Below are positions 1 to 8,033 of a stretch of DNA of 33,529 nt, in pieces (position 1 is the first letter of the stretch; every line of letters begins with the position of its first letter). Where the stretch lies: assembly GCF_000472865.1 (NCBI RefSeq), contig NZ_AXAP01000090.1, positions 1-33,529 on the forward strand. Direction: 5' to 3'. Position numbers and translations under genes: made by a program. The DNA is from Bradyrhizobium elkanii WSM2783. Lineage in GTDB: Bacteria; Pseudomonadota; Alphaproteobacteria; Rhizobiales; Xanthobacteraceae. The notes under the pieces were generated by a model, which made no database searches, had not been told where the DNA came from, and saw only the letters and a list, made by a program, of their open reading frames with translations.

Positions 1-1
1 C

Positions 2-142
2 TGCGAATGCATCCATGCCCGCTGGCGCAACTGGGACCTCAGGCAATTGACGGTGCGCGGCATCGAAAAGGTCCGAGCCGTCGTGCTCTGGTACGCCCTC
101 ACCAACAACATCCTGCAGGGACATCGCCTCGCCAACCCATAG
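2..142 (+). pseudogene. C-terminal remnant of a DDE transposase
   Basis: The frame beginning at base 2 is open from the window edge to a TAG at 140-142 (47 codons). It contains the stretches LRQLTVRGIEKVRAVVLWYA and LTNNIL, which resemble the extreme C-terminus of IS1182/IS5-like transposases as I remember them. The rest lies outside the window, so I cannot say whether the gene is intact upstream. No terminal inverted repeat is evident after the stop. Family assignment is tentative; that it is a transposase tail is a moderate-confidence recognition. Confidence 0.5.
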
Positions 143-278
143 CTGCGCCAAACCATAGCGGCGCGCAAATCCCGCCCCGCTCCACCGTCGAGGTCTTCAA
201 CATCCGCTACTTCGGATGCCGTCTACCCGAAAACCGAATTGGTTCTCAGGCTCTACGGGCTCTCGCCAAGTCACGTCG

Positions 279-301
279 ATGCCCGGGGCAAGCCCGGGCA
301 T
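279..301. repeat. Palindromic intergenic repeat, family A (half unit)
   Basis: Near-perfect palindrome with arms of the type GCCCGGG / CCCGGGC around a GCAA centre, followed by TGACGG. The same motif, as part of a larger two-armed unit, recurs at 6768-6855 and 12476-12562. It lies just downstream of the acyl-CoA synthetase stop on the minus strand and could fold in its 3' mRNA, but there is no T-run. The rest of 143-318 holds nothing I recognise. Confidence 0.75.
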
Positions 302-318
302 GACGGAGATCCGGTTCG

Positions 319-1947
319 TTACGCCGCCGCGGTCGGGAGGCTGTAGCTCTTGAACTGATCGCGCAGCGCGGTCTTCAGGATCTTGCCGGTCGCGGTGTGC
401 GGAATGCCGTCGACGAAGACGACATCGTCGGGCATCCACCATTTCGCGATCTTGCCGTCCATGAACTTCAGGATCTCCTCGCGCGTCGCCTGCTGGCCCT
501 GCTTGAGCTGCACGATCAGCAGCGGACGCTCGTCCCACTTCGGATGGAACACGCCGATCACGGCGGCCTCGGCCACGGCCGGATGGCCGACCGCGAGGTT
601 CTCCAGGTCGATCGACGAGATCCATTCGCCGCCCGACTTGATCACGTCCTTGGAGCGATCGGTGATCCGCATGTAGCCGTGCGCATCGATCGTCGAGACG
701 TCGCCGGTGTCGAAATAGCCTTCCTCGTCGAGAATGCTGCTGTCGACGCGGAAATAGGCCTTGGCGATCGACGGGCCCGAGACCTTGAGCCGGCCGAAGG
801 TCTTGCCATCCCACGGCAGCTCCTTGCCGGCATCGTCAGTGATCTTCATCTGGACGCCGAACGGCGGGTAGCCCTGCGTCTGCAGGACGTCGAGCCGTTC
901 TTCGCCGGTGCGCTCTCCGAAGGGCGGTTTCAGCGCCGCGACCGTGCCGATCGGGCTCATCTCGGTCATGCCCCAGGCGTGGCGCGGCTCCACGCCCATG
1001 TTGAGGAAAGCCTCGATCATCGAGCGCGGCATCGCCGAGCCGCCGCATATCACCATCTGCAGGTGCGGCAGCTTCAGGTTGTTGGCGGCCATGTGCTGCA
1101 GCAGCATCAGCCACACTGTCGGCACGCCGGCGGTGTGCGTCACCTTCTCGGTGTCGAGCAATTCGTAGACCGAGGCGCCGTCGAGCTTCGGCCCGGGCAT
1201 CACCAGCTTGGTGCCCATCGAGGGCGCGGAAAAAGCGATGCCCCAGCTATTGGCATGGAACAGTGGCACCACCGGCAGCATTGTATCGGTCGCGGATGTG
1301 CCCAGCGCATCCTTGTTGTTGGCCATGAGCGCATGCAGCACGTTGGAACGGTGCGAATACAATACGCCTTTGGGGTCGCCCGTGGTGCCCGACGTGTAGC
1401 ACATCGCCGCTGCGGTGTTCTCGTCGAACGTCTTCCACTGGAACTTGCCGTCGGACGCCGCGATCCAGTCCTCATAGGCGACCGCGTTCTTCAGCGTGGT
1501 CTCTGGCATGTGCGCCTTGTCGGTCAGCACGATAAAGCGCTCGACGCTCGGAAGCTTGTCGGCGATCTTCTCCAGCACCGGCACGAAGGTGAGGTCGGTC
1601 ATCACCACGCGGTCCTGGGCGTGGTTGATGATCCAGGCGATCTGTTCGGGAAACAGGCGCGGGTTGACGGTATGGCAGATCGCGCCGATACCCATGATGC
1701 CATACCAGACTTCGAGATGGCGCCAAGTATTCCAGGCGATGGTGGCGACACGATCGCCGAGCTTGATGCCGTCGCGCTCCAGGCTCTGCGAGACCTTCAG
1801 CGCGCGCGCATGGATTTCCGCATAGGTGGTGCGATGGATCGGGCCTTCGACCGACCGCGTCACGACCTCCTGTGTGCCGTGATACTTCGCTGCGTGTTCG
1901 ATAATCCGGTGGCACAGCAAAGGCCAGTCCTGCATCAAACCAAGCAT
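319..1947 (-). CDS. Fatty-acyl-CoA synthetase (AMP-binding family)
   Basis: A 542-residue ANL-superfamily enzyme that activates a medium- or long-chain fatty acid with ATP to acyl-AMP and then to acyl-CoA in the cytoplasm. Visible motifs: the phosphate loop YTSGTTGDPKG (184-194), GMTEMSP (326-332), the YFDTGD ATP/ribose motif (411-416), the hinge DRSKDVIKSGGEW (430-442) and the C-terminal catalytic lysine in TGKILK (Lys522). Length is normal for the family. The start is the ATG at 1947, because GAGGAGGG sits 8 nt upstream; an in-frame ATG at 2016 would add 23 residues without such a site. It is divergent from the extensin-like gene. Chain-length specificity cannot be read from the sequence. 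With the crotonase and acyl-CoA dehydrogenase elsewhere in the window it fits fatty-acid catabolism, but the genes are not linked. Confidence 0.92.
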   Translation of the reverse strand: MLGLMQDWPLLCHRIIEHAAKYHGTQEVVTRSVEGPIHRTTYAEIHARALKVSQSLERDGIKLGDRVATIAWNTWRHLEVWYGIMGIGAICHTVNPRLFPEQIAWIINHAQDRVVMTDLTFVPVLEKIADKLPSVERFIVLTDKAHMPETTLKNAVAYEDWIAASDGKFQWKTFDENTAAAMCYTSGTTGDPKGVLYSHRSNVLHALMANNKDALGTSATDTMLPVVPLFHANSWGIAFSAPSMGTKLVMPGPKLDGASVYELLDTEKVTHTAGVPTVWLMLLQHMAANNLKLPHLQMVICGGSAMPRSMIEAFLNMGVEPRHAWGMTEMSPIGTVAALKPPFGERTGEERLDVLQTQGYPPFGVQMKITDDAGKELPWDGKTFGRLKVSGPSIAKAYFRVDSSILDEEGYFDTGDVSTIDAHGYMRITDRSKDVIKSGGEWISSIDLENLAVGHPAVAEAAVIGVFHPKWDERPLLIVQLKQGQQATREEILKFMDGKIAKWWMPDDVVFVDGIPHTATGKILKTALRDQFKSYSLPTAAA

Positions 1948-2029
1948 ACGCACGTCCCTCCTCAGTGTTTTTCTCTCGCATGACCGGCCAGCCAGACAGT
2001 ATAGCCAGCCGTCCAATCATGAAATTGAC

Positions 2030-3226
2030 ATGAACTGTAGCGCGGAGAAAGCAAGCCGAAAATCCAATTATGGTGCGTTTGGCCGCACCGGAATGGCACT
2101 GGTTACCGCCGTAGCCATATTGCTCGGAATGCTGGCCGAACCCGCCCTGGCGGCCCGCAGGTCGGTCCCGTTTCCCTTCGCCGACCTGTTCGCGCCGCCC
2201 CGGCCAAGGTCGCATCGCGCCGTCCATCGGGCAGTGATGGTGCCATTGCCAAAGCCGCGTCCGGCCGAGGCGCCTGCCGCAAAGCCGCCTGAGCCGCCTG
2301 CAGCCGCCGAAAAGGCCCGTCCGGCCGATCATGGCAAAGCCGCCGACAAGGCGCCGCCGGCTGACCACGGCAAAGTCGCTGATAAGGCGCCCGACGACAA
2401 GGTTGCCGAGCAGGCTGCTCCGCCGCAGCCCTCAGCCTGCCGGCAGGCGCTGACGGAAGAGATTGCCATTGCGCCAAGTGTCCCCGATATCCATGGTCCC
2501 GGCGGCTGCGGCGGCGACGATCTGGTGCGGCTGGAGGCGATCGTGCTGCCCGACAAGCGAAAGGTTGCGGTGAAGCCGGCGGCGATCCTCCGCTGCACCA
2601 TGGCTACCGCGATCGCCGACTGGGTGCGCTCCGACATCGCGCCGCTGGCTACAGCGCTCGGCAGCAGCATCAGCGACCTGGACAATCTCGATTCCTTCCA
2701 GTGCCGCGGCCGCAACGGCGTCGCCGGTGCACAGCTCTCCGAACATGGCCGCGCCAATGCGCTCGATGTCCGCGCCTTCAGGCTGGCGAACGGCCGCACG
2801 ATCGCGCTCACCGACCGCAACGTGGCGCGCGATCTGCGCGAGAGCATGCTGCACTCGGCCTGCACCCGCTTCACGACCGTGCTCGGGCCCGGCTCCGACG
2901 GCTACCATGAGGACCACATCCATCTCGACCGGATGGAGCGGCGAAACAACTACCGGATCTGCCAGTGGGATGTCTTGGACCCGCTGCCGGCCGTCGCGCC
3001 GCTGTTGCCGGCCGAGCGTCCCGAAGAAGCGCCGTCGCGCGAGGTCGCGGCCAAGGATGAGCCAAAGACCGGCGCCAAGAGCGACACCAAGACTGACACC
3101 AAGTCGGAGAGTACGAAGTCAAAAAATGCGAAGCCGGATGCCGGCGATTCCGACGCTACGGAGTCAAAGCCTGCGGCGACCAACCCGCAGCCAACAAAAA
3201 AGCGCCGGCAAAGCCGGCGCCATTGA
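2030..3226 (+). CDS. Extensin-like C-terminal domain protein, exported
   Basis: A 398-residue predicted periplasmic protein. The N-terminus has a basic segment followed by a hydrophobic stretch (about 22-41) ending in EPALA, typical of a signal peptide. A proline/alanine/lysine-rich linker with imperfect ADHGK / ADKAP repeats covers about 75-135. The conserved domain (about 136-325) carries CRQAL, SEHGRANALDV and DGYHEDHIHLD. The H..G.A.D and D.H.H arrangement resembles the metal ligands of M15-type D-Ala peptidases, so a peptidoglycan-hydrolase-like fold is inferred; activity is unproven. The last ~60 residues are a charged K/S/D/T-rich tail. Start is uncertain: ATG 2030 has no clear ribosome site, and ATG 2093 would begin right at the hydrophobic segment and lose the positive residues. 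The 3' end contains the terminator of the convergent L,D-transpeptidase gene. Confidence 0.85.
   Translation: MNCSAEKASRKSNYGAFGRTGMALVTAVAILLGMLAEPALAARRSVPFPFADLFAPPRPRSHRAVHRAVMVPLPKPRPAEAPAAKPPEPPAAAEKARPADHGKAADKAPPADHGKVADKAPDDKVAEQAAPPQPSACRQALTEEIAIAPSVPDIHGPGGCGGDDLVRLEAIVLPDKRKVAVKPAAILRCTMATAIADWVRSDIAPLATALGSSISDLDNLDSFQCRGRNGVAGAQLSEHGRANALDVRAFRLANGRTIALTDRNVARDLRESMLHSACTRFTTVLGPGSDGYHEDHIHLDRMERRNNYRICQWDVLDPLPAVAPLLPAERPEEAPSREVAAKDEPKTGAKSDTKTDTKSESTKSKNAKPDAGDSDATESKPAATNPQPTKKRRQSRRH
3196..3220 (-). terminator. Intrinsic terminator of the L,D-transpeptidase gene
   Basis: Read on the minus strand, GCGCCGGC (3220-3213), a 3-nt loop and GCCGGCGC (3209-3202) form an 8-bp GC-only stem followed directly by six T (3201-3196). 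It lies 26 nt after the minus-strand stop codon at 3247. The same bases encode the last residues of the convergent extensin-like protein, up to 4 nt before its TGA. Confidence 0.85.
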
Positions 3227-3246
3227 TCGCGTCTTCCGCAAGCGAA

Positions 3247-3930
3247 CTATTGCACCATGGCGTTGCTGCCGCCGCCCTGCAGCGCCATCTTCGAATTGAA
3301 TGGCGAGTCGCCGTGCTTCGGCTCCAGCACGACCACGACGGTGCCGACGCCGACGCGGTCATAAAGGTCGATCACGTCCTCATTGGTCATGCGGATGCAG
3401 CCCGAGGAGATCGAGGCGCCGATATATTCCGGCTGGTTGGTGCCGTGGATGCGGAACAGCGTGTCCTTGCCGCCGGAGTACAGATAAAGCGCGCGCGAGC
3501 CCATCGGGTTGTCGGGTCCCGGCGCGACATAGGTCGGAACGCCGAGCCTGGAGATTTCGCCGGGGGTCGGGTGCCAGGCCGGCCACTCGGTCTTGCTGCC
3601 GACCTTGGCAATGCCGGACCATGCCATGGCTTCTTCGCCGACGGTGATGCCGTAGCGGATCGCCTTGCCGTCCTTTTGCACCAGGTAAAGATAGTGGTTG
3701 TCGGAATCGACCACGATGGAACCCGGCGCCTCTTTGCGGTGGTAATCCACAATGGCGCGGCGGAACGGCTCGGCGACCGGAACTTTCGCGTAGGTGGTCT
3801 TCGCCAGCAGGTCCTTGTCGCGCTGCTTGAAATTGGCGGTGTTGGTGGCCTCGTAGGTTGTGGCCTGCATGCAACCCGACAACATCAGGCCGGCGGCCAC
3901 AATCCCCAGCGTAACTTTCAGCGACGACAT
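3247..3930 (-). CDS. L,D-transpeptidase (YkuD domain) lipoprotein
   Basis: A 227-residue predicted lipoprotein. Residues 1-20 form a lipoprotein signal with lipobox LSGC (Cys20). The YkuD catalytic motif is complete: His162-Gly-Thr, Gly171, and SSGCIRM with nucleophile Cys178 and Arg180. Such enzymes form 3-3 peptidoglycan cross-links or attach proteins to the meso-DAP stem peptide; which of these applies cannot be told here. The start is ATG 3930, with GGAAG about 8 nt upstream; an upstream in-frame ATG at 3987 would precede the lipoprotein signal by 19 residues and destroy its form. It converges on the extensin-like gene, another envelope protein, and ends in a shared-sequence terminator. 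Confidence 0.92.
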   Translation of the reverse strand: MSSLKVTLGIVAAGLMLSGCMQATTYEATNTANFKQRDKDLLAKTTYAKVPVAEPFRRAIVDYHRKEAPGSIVVDSDNHYLYLVQKDGKAIRYGITVGEEAMAWSGIAKVGSKTEWPAWHPTPGEISRLGVPTYVAPGPDNPMGSRALYLYSGGKDTLFRIHGTNQPEYIGASISSGCIRMTNEDVIDLYDRVGVGTVVVVLEPKHGDSPFNSKMALQGGGSNAMVQ

Positions 3931-4275
3931 GGTACACTTCCGTTGCAAATCTGCGCTCGCAGCGCGAAAATGCGCCCCAATCGCCACGATTCCATCATCT
4001 CTTTGATCGTATTATTGCCGAAACCTGCCGCTATTCCCAGCGTTTAGAGACCTATCCCGCGTCGCGGCACCCGTCCTGTGGCTTTTTTGCCGCAAATCCT
4101 GCGATCCGGCGGCCGATTTCTGTGCAGATCAGCAACGGTTGCCAAGTCCGGGCCGCGCCGCCGCCATTTCGCCGCCGCAAATATGGAAAGGCGGTTAATG
4201 CGCCGGTCATGAAGCCCTTGCCAGAATCGCGTTTAGTCCTGTTGGGTGCGCCGGTGCCCTGTTCCGGAGTTGCTG

Positions 4276-5253
4276 ATGCTGTCAGTGTTCGTTCCTGCCG
4301 ATTTCACGCTGAAAAAGGTCGTTTCCGACGAGGTTGCGGCCTTGCCGGAGAATGCGGTCTGGATCGACATGGTCAGGCCGACGCCGGAGGAGGACCGCGC
4401 CGTGGAGCGGCTGGCCGGGATCGCGGTGCCGACCCGGGAGGACATGCAGGAAATCGAGATTTCCAGCCGGCTCTATATCGAGAACGGCGCGCGCTACATG
4501 ACCGCGACGCTGATGTGCCATTCCGACACCGACATGCCCCACACCACGGCGGTCACCTTCATCCTGGCCGGCCATCGACTGGTGACCGTGCGCTACGACC
4601 AGCCGAAACCGTTCGCGCTGGTCGAGGCCAAGCTTGGGCGGTCCTGCGCGCCCACCATCAACGGCGAGATGGTGCTGATGGAATTGCTCGATGCGGTGAT
4701 CGACCGCTGCGCCGACATTCTGGAGCGCTGCGGCGCCGATATCGACCAGGTCTCCCACGACATCTTCGAACCGGAGGCCGAGCGGCACGGCCATGCCAAG
4801 CAATATTCGCGGATCCTGATCGAGATCGGGCGCAAGGGCGACCTGACCTCGAAAGTGCGTGAAAGCCTGGTCTCCATCGGTCGCGTCGTCACCTTCATGT
4901 CGGCGGTGATCGAAGGCGTCAAGTGGTCCAAGGACATGCGCGAGCAGCTCAAGACCATGCAGCGCGACGTGGCCTCGCTGACCGACCACGCCTCCTATCT
5001 CTCCAACAAGATCACCTTCACGCTGGACGCCATGCTCGGCGTCGTCAATCTCGAGCAGAACAACATCATCAAACTGTTCTCGGTGATGGCCGTGGTGCTG
5101 ATGCCGCCGACGCTGATCGCCTCGATCTACGGCATGAACTTCAAGGCGATGCCGGAACTCGACTGGCCGCATGGCTATCCGATCGCGCTGGTGATGATGC
5201 TGATTGCAGCGATCGTGCCGTACTACCTTTTCAAATTGAAGAAGTGGCTCTAG
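4276..5253 (+). CDS. corA: CorA-family magnesium/cobalt transporter
   Basis: A 325-residue inner-membrane divalent-cation channel. A large N-terminal cytoplasmic domain and a long helical region (about 185-265) lead to two C-terminal membrane helices. The signature YGMNF follows the first helix (GMN at 286-288), and the second helix (about 301-319) ends in the basic tail KLKKWL. The loop after GMN carries the acidic residues MPELDW seen in this family. The start is ATG 4276, with GGAG 6 nt upstream; the in-frame ATG at 4246 has no such site. The gene stands alone, followed by two stem-loops. Confidence 0.93.
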   Translation: MLSVFVPADFTLKKVVSDEVAALPENAVWIDMVRPTPEEDRAVERLAGIAVPTREDMQEIEISSRLYIENGARYMTATLMCHSDTDMPHTTAVTFILAGHRLVTVRYDQPKPFALVEAKLGRSCAPTINGEMVLMELLDAVIDRCADILERCGADIDQVSHDIFEPEAERHGHAKQYSRILIEIGRKGDLTSKVRESLVSIGRVVTFMSAVIEGVKWSKDMREQLKTMQRDVASLTDHASYLSNKITFTLDAMLGVVNLEQNNIIKLFSVMAVVLMPPTLIASIYGMNFKAMPELDWPHGYPIALVMMLIAAIVPYYLFKLKKWL

Positions 5254-5269
5254 TTCCATTGCTGCGCAC

Positions 5270-5316
5270 GATCGCGAGTTCCATCGCAGTCGCGATCGCG
5301 GCAATAAGGCTGCCGC
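5270..5316 (+). terminator. Pair of stem-loops after corA
   Basis: GATCGCGA (5270-5277) pairs with TCGCGATC (5290-5297) around a 12-nt loop, immediately followed by GCGGCA (5298-5303) pairing with TGCCGC (5311-5316). They begin 16 nt after the corA stop. No T-run follows, so this would have to be a factor-assisted terminator or an mRNA-stabilising structure. Confidence 0.35.
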
Positions 5317-5415
5317 AATTCCTCCGCGAATCCTCCGCTAAAATTTGAGTGTTGCGCTGAACGTTTGAGCGAAACTTTGCTGCGATAACCCCCGGCCTCA
5401 AGCCGGAGGACAGCA

Positions 5416-5634
5416 ATGGTTGAGAAGATCATAACGCCACGGCGTAACATCATCGACTTCGCGCGCTATCAGCAGGACCGCATGGTTGGAAGGATGCAGG
5501 CGCTATCGCCGCGCACCTGCCGTCACTGCGGTGCAGCCCTGCTCGATGGCGAAAACGAAGACGAGTGCTCGAGCGCCTACAACACCAGCGCGCAGCGAGT
5601 GGTTGAGAAGCCGCGGAAGTTCTACGCGGATTGA
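5416..5634 (+). CDS. Small conserved-looking protein with CxxC motif
   Basis: A 72-residue protein of unknown function. It starts with a basic segment (KIITPRRN), then an amphipathic stretch, then CRHCGAAL (Cys35, Cys38) and a third cysteine at 51 in an acidic context (ENEDECS). This resembles half of a zinc ribbon, but a fourth ligand is not obvious. GGAGGA lies 5 nt before the ATG, a strong ribosome site. A small stem, CCGGC (5392-5396) with GCCGG (5402-5406), overlaps the first bases of that site. It sits alone between corA and a repeat-rich gap. No signal peptide or membrane helix. The coding call rests on the strong ribosome site and the CxxC motif. Confidence 0.65.
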   Translation: MVEKIITPRRNIIDFARYQQDRMVGRMQALSPRTCRHCGAALLDGENEDECSSAYNTSAQRVVEKPRKFYAD

Positions 5635-5798
5635 CGGCCAGGACGGCCGCTAACGAGTGCAGGCAAAGCAATCCAGAAGTCGACGGCGGAAACGGTCTGG
5701 ATTGCTTCGTGCTCCTCGTTTGTTACGCACGATCCGATAAATTGGAAATAGCAGCCGTGGTCGCTCGCCCGCGAACAGGCGACGGTATACGTGGAGAG

Positions 5799-5940
5799 AA
5801 CCCTCACCCGAATGAGCCCGTGGTGATGGCGGAGCTGCCCTCTCCCACAAGGGGCGAGGGCACATCAACTGGCGTCGGCAAGGCGTTCTTCCCTTCTCCC
5901 CTTGTGGGAGAAGGTGGCGCGAAGCGCCGGATGAGGGGTT
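5799..5940. repeat. Intergenic repeat, family B, full unit
   Basis: A 142-bp unit bounded by inverted ends (AACCCTCACCC at 5799-5809, GATGAGGGGTT at 5930-5940). Inside are two oppositely oriented arms: CCCTCTCCCACAAGGGG and CTTCTCCCCTTGTGGGAG. Parts recur at 17261-17293 and 18522-18690. It occupies most of the 359-bp gap 5635-5993, where I see no gene. Confidence 0.8.
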
Positions 5941-5993
5941 GTCTCCACGGGCGACAGCGTCTCCGGAGAGAGCCGTCAACTCAGCAATCTGTC

Positions 5994-6746
5994 CTACACG
6001 TGCTGGCCACCATTGATGTGGATCTCGGCGCCGTTCACGTAGGAACTGGTTTCCGTGCACAGGACGTAGATGATCTTGGCAACTTCGTCTGGAGTGCCCA
6101 GGCGATGCATCGGGATCTGCTGCTCGACGATCTTCTCGGTGCCCGGCGACAGGATCGAGGTGTCGATCTCGCCCGGCGCGATCGAGTTGACGCGGACGCC
6201 GACGCGGCCGAAATCGGACGCCATCTCGCGCGTCAGCGCCGCGAGCGCCGCTTTCGAGGTGGCATAGGCCGCGCCCGCGAAAGGATGCACGCGGGAGCCC
6301 GCGATCGAAGTGACGTTCACCACCGCACCCTTGGCGGTCTTCAATTCGTTGATCAGCCCGCGGGCCAGCATGATCGGCGCGAAGAAGTTGACGCGGAAGA
6401 CATGCAGCCAGGTGTCGATATCGGTGTCCATGGTACCGAGCCGCGTGCCGCCCGGCCCCTTGGGCGAGATCGCCGCATTGTTGACGAGCGCGTGCAGTTC
6501 GTCGTTCTCCAGCCGCCTGCGGATTTCCGAGATTGCGCGCACGGTGTCGTCATGGTCGCCGAAATCGACCTCGATGTGATCCTCGGGTCCGGCGCCCCAG
6601 GGGCAAACTTCCGGAAAGGCGTGCCGTGAGCAGGTGATGACGCGCCAGCCGGCCGAGGAAAACCGGATCGCGGTAGCATGGCCGATGCCGCGGCTGGCGC
6701 CGGTCAGGAGCAGCGTGCGTCGCGGCGCGTTGGAATGGTTCGGCAT
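5994..6746 (-). CDS. Short-chain dehydrogenase/reductase
   Basis: A 250-residue classical SDR, NAD(P)-dependent and cytosolic. Motifs: the cofactor loop TGASRGIG (15-22), NNAA (89-92), Asn120, and the catalytic Ser147, Tyr161 and Lys165 in YATSK. The C-terminal PGEIDTSIL and NGAEIHINGGQHV are typical of the family. Arg41 after the second strand may favour NADP, which is an inference only. The ribosome site is weak (GAGAG region upstream of ATG 6746). Substrate is unknown. The gene is followed by pdxH on the same strand upstream, but 117 bp containing a large repeat separate them, so co-transcription is doubtful. Confidence 0.88.
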   Translation of the reverse strand: MPNHSNAPRRTLLLTGASRGIGHATAIRFSSAGWRVITCSRHAFPEVCPWGAGPEDHIEVDFGDHDDTVRAISEIRRRLENDELHALVNNAAISPKGPGGTRLGTMDTDIDTWLHVFRVNFFAPIMLARGLINELKTAKGAVVNVTSIAGSRVHPFAGAAYATSKAALAALTREMASDFGRVGVRVNSIAPGEIDTSILSPGTEKIVEQQIPMHRLGTPDEVAKIIYVLCTETSSYVNGAEIHINGGQHV

Positions 6747-6767
6747 TGGACGGTTCTCTCGTTCTTC

Positions 6768-6855
6768 GTCATGCCGGCCTCGTGCCGGGCATCCACGTGT
6801 TCGGACTGGCTCGAAACTGAGACGTGGACGGCCGGGACAAGCCCGGCCATGACGG
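6768..6855. repeat. Palindromic intergenic repeat, family A, two-armed unit
   Basis: Two inverted copies face each other: CGTCATGCCGGCC...GGGCATCCACG (6768-6797) and CGTGGACGGCCGG...CCGGCCATGACGG (6823-6855), separated by 25 nt. Each arm is itself a hairpin. The same architecture is found at 12476-12562. It lies between pdxH and the SDR. Confidence 0.8.
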
Positions 6856-6863
6856 TCTGAATC

Positions 6864-7505
6864 TTACGGATAAAGCCTTACTTTGGTCCAGGCTTGGCCT
6901 GGGCTCTCGCGCCGGAATTCGATGCGGTCGTGCAGGCGGTAGGGACGGTCGTGCCAGAACTCGATGCTGACAGGGCTGATGCGCCAGCCGCTCCACCCCT
7001 GAGGGCGCGGCACCTCGCCGATCACATATTTCGCGGCGACCTTCGCGATCGCCTGCTCGAAGGCGAAACGGCTCTCCAACGGCTGCGACTGCTTGCTGGC
7101 CCAGGCGCCAAGCTGCGCCTGCTTCGGGCGCGTCGCGAAATAGTCGTCGGCCTCGGCGTCGCTCACCGGCGACACGTTGCCGCGGATGCGCACCTGCCGG
7201 CGCAAGGATTTCCAGTGGAATAGTAAAGCGGCCTTAGGATTTGCGGCGAGTTCGCGGCCTTTGGCGCTGGCGACGTGGCTGTAGAACACGAAGCCATCAG
7301 CGTCATAGCCTTTCATCAGCACCATCCGCACGTCCGGAAGCCCGTCGGGATCGACGGTTGCGAGCGCCATCGCGTTGGGATCGTTCGGCTCGGACTTGGT
7401 TGCTTCGGCAAACCATTCGGCGAACAGCGCAAATGGTTCTTCCGCAGCGGTAAAATCACCCGATGTTAACGGTGTAGGGTGTTTGATGGAGGTCGTGTCT
7501 GTCAT
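6864..7505 (-). CDS. pdxH: Pyridoxamine 5'-phosphate oxidase
   Basis: A 213-residue FMN enzyme that oxidises pyridoxamine- or pyridoxine-5'-phosphate to pyridoxal 5'-phosphate. Family hallmarks: RMVLMKGYD (60-68), FVFYSHVASAKGRELAANP (72-90, FMN/phosphate contacts), RRQVRIRG (102-109), and the C-terminal WRISPVSIEFW, RPYRLHDRIEFRR (187-199) and terminal RLYP. Length matches the family. The only start in frame is ATG 7505, since a TGA lies ten codons upstream; there is no Shine-Dalgarno match before it. It is divergent from a lipoprotein gene whose start is only 15 bp away, so its promoter must lie within the 5' end of that gene, near the inverted repeat at 7554-7582. Confidence 0.95.
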   Translation of the reverse strand: MTDTTSIKHPTPLTSGDFTAAEEPFALFAEWFAEATKSEPNDPNAMALATVDPDGLPDVRMVLMKGYDADGFVFYSHVASAKGRELAANPKAALLFHWKSLRRQVRIRGNVSPVSDAEADDYFATRPKQAQLGAWASKQSQPLESRFAFEQAIAKVAAKYVIGEVPRPQGWSGWRISPVSIEFWHDRPYRLHDRIEFRRESPGQAWTKVRLYP

Positions 7506-7520
7506 GTCAGGAGTCCAGCG

Positions 7521-8033
7521 TTGCGTCCGTCGGCCTCAGAGCGCGCGTTACTCGCCCTATATAGGACGCCCTTATATAGGGCATGGGGACGCGTTGGCCT
7601 ATCGGCGATCCGACCGGCGGGGACGGTGATGACATTGGTTCTAATCGGCCTGGGGGCCGGCGGCTGCGCCCTGTCGCGGGGCGACAGTTTTGCCCGGCTG
7701 GACGACAGGGACTTGACGGGGTCGCTCGGCGCGCCCCACGTAAGCTCATCGGCGCCGACCGACAGCGACCTTGCCTTTGCCCGCAACGCCGCCTCCGACG
7801 TGCTGACCAAGGGCGACAAGGATTCCAGCCAGGCCTGGGAAAATCCCGAGACCGGCGCGCGCGGCTCGGTGACGCCGTTGTCGCAGGCTTATGCCGCCGA
7901 GGACGGTCGGACTTGCCGGGATTTCCTGGCAAGCTATGTCAACGGCCGGACCGAGAGCTGGCTGCAGGGTGCCGGCTGCAAGGCCGGACGCGGGAGGTGG
8001 GAGATCCATAGTCTGAAACCTTGGAAATCCTGA
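7521..8033 (+). CDS. 17-kDa surface-antigen-like lipoprotein
   Basis: A 170-residue protein resembling the RT0821/Lpp0805 (17 kDa antigen type 2) family: WENPETGARGSVTP, Y, CRDFLASYV and the closing GRWEIHSLKPW are its hallmarks. I place the start at TTG 7521, because AGGAG lies exactly 7 nt upstream and because it supplies the arginine-rich n-region that a signal peptide needs before the hydrophobic MTLVLIGLGAGGC with a lipobox-like GAGGC. The alternative ATG 7629 would begin a signal with no positive charge; ATG 7479 would overlap pdxH. Outer-membrane lipoprotein location is inferred; function unknown. The 5' codons carry a perfect inverted repeat. Confidence 0.75.
   Translation: MRPSASERALLALYRTPLYRAWGRVGLSAIRPAGTVMTLVLIGLGAGGCALSRGDSFARLDDRDLTGSLGAPHVSSSAPTDSDLAFARNAASDVLTKGDKDSSQAWENPETGARGSVTPLSQAYAAEDGRTCRDFLASYVNGRTESWLQGAGCKAGRGRWEIHSLKPWKS
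7554..7582. promoter_or_regulatory. Perfect inverted repeat upstream of pdxH
   Basis: GCCCTATATA (7554-7563) and TATATAGGGC (7573-7582) are exact inverted copies around a 9-nt centre. It is 49-77 bp upstream of the pdxH ATG, where a promoter is expected, and offers TATATA -10-like cores on the minus strand. It also encodes LYRTPLYR if the lipoprotein starts at TTG 7521. Operator or promoter function is inference. Confidence 0.45.

Noticed and set aside
397..1983. 528-codon plus-strand open frame
   Set aside because: Antisense shadow of the acyl-CoA synthetase gene.
5799..5940. Possible CRISPR-like repeats
   Set aside because: The repeats are inverted arms of a palindromic element, not regularly spaced direct repeats with unique spacers; no cas genes are present.
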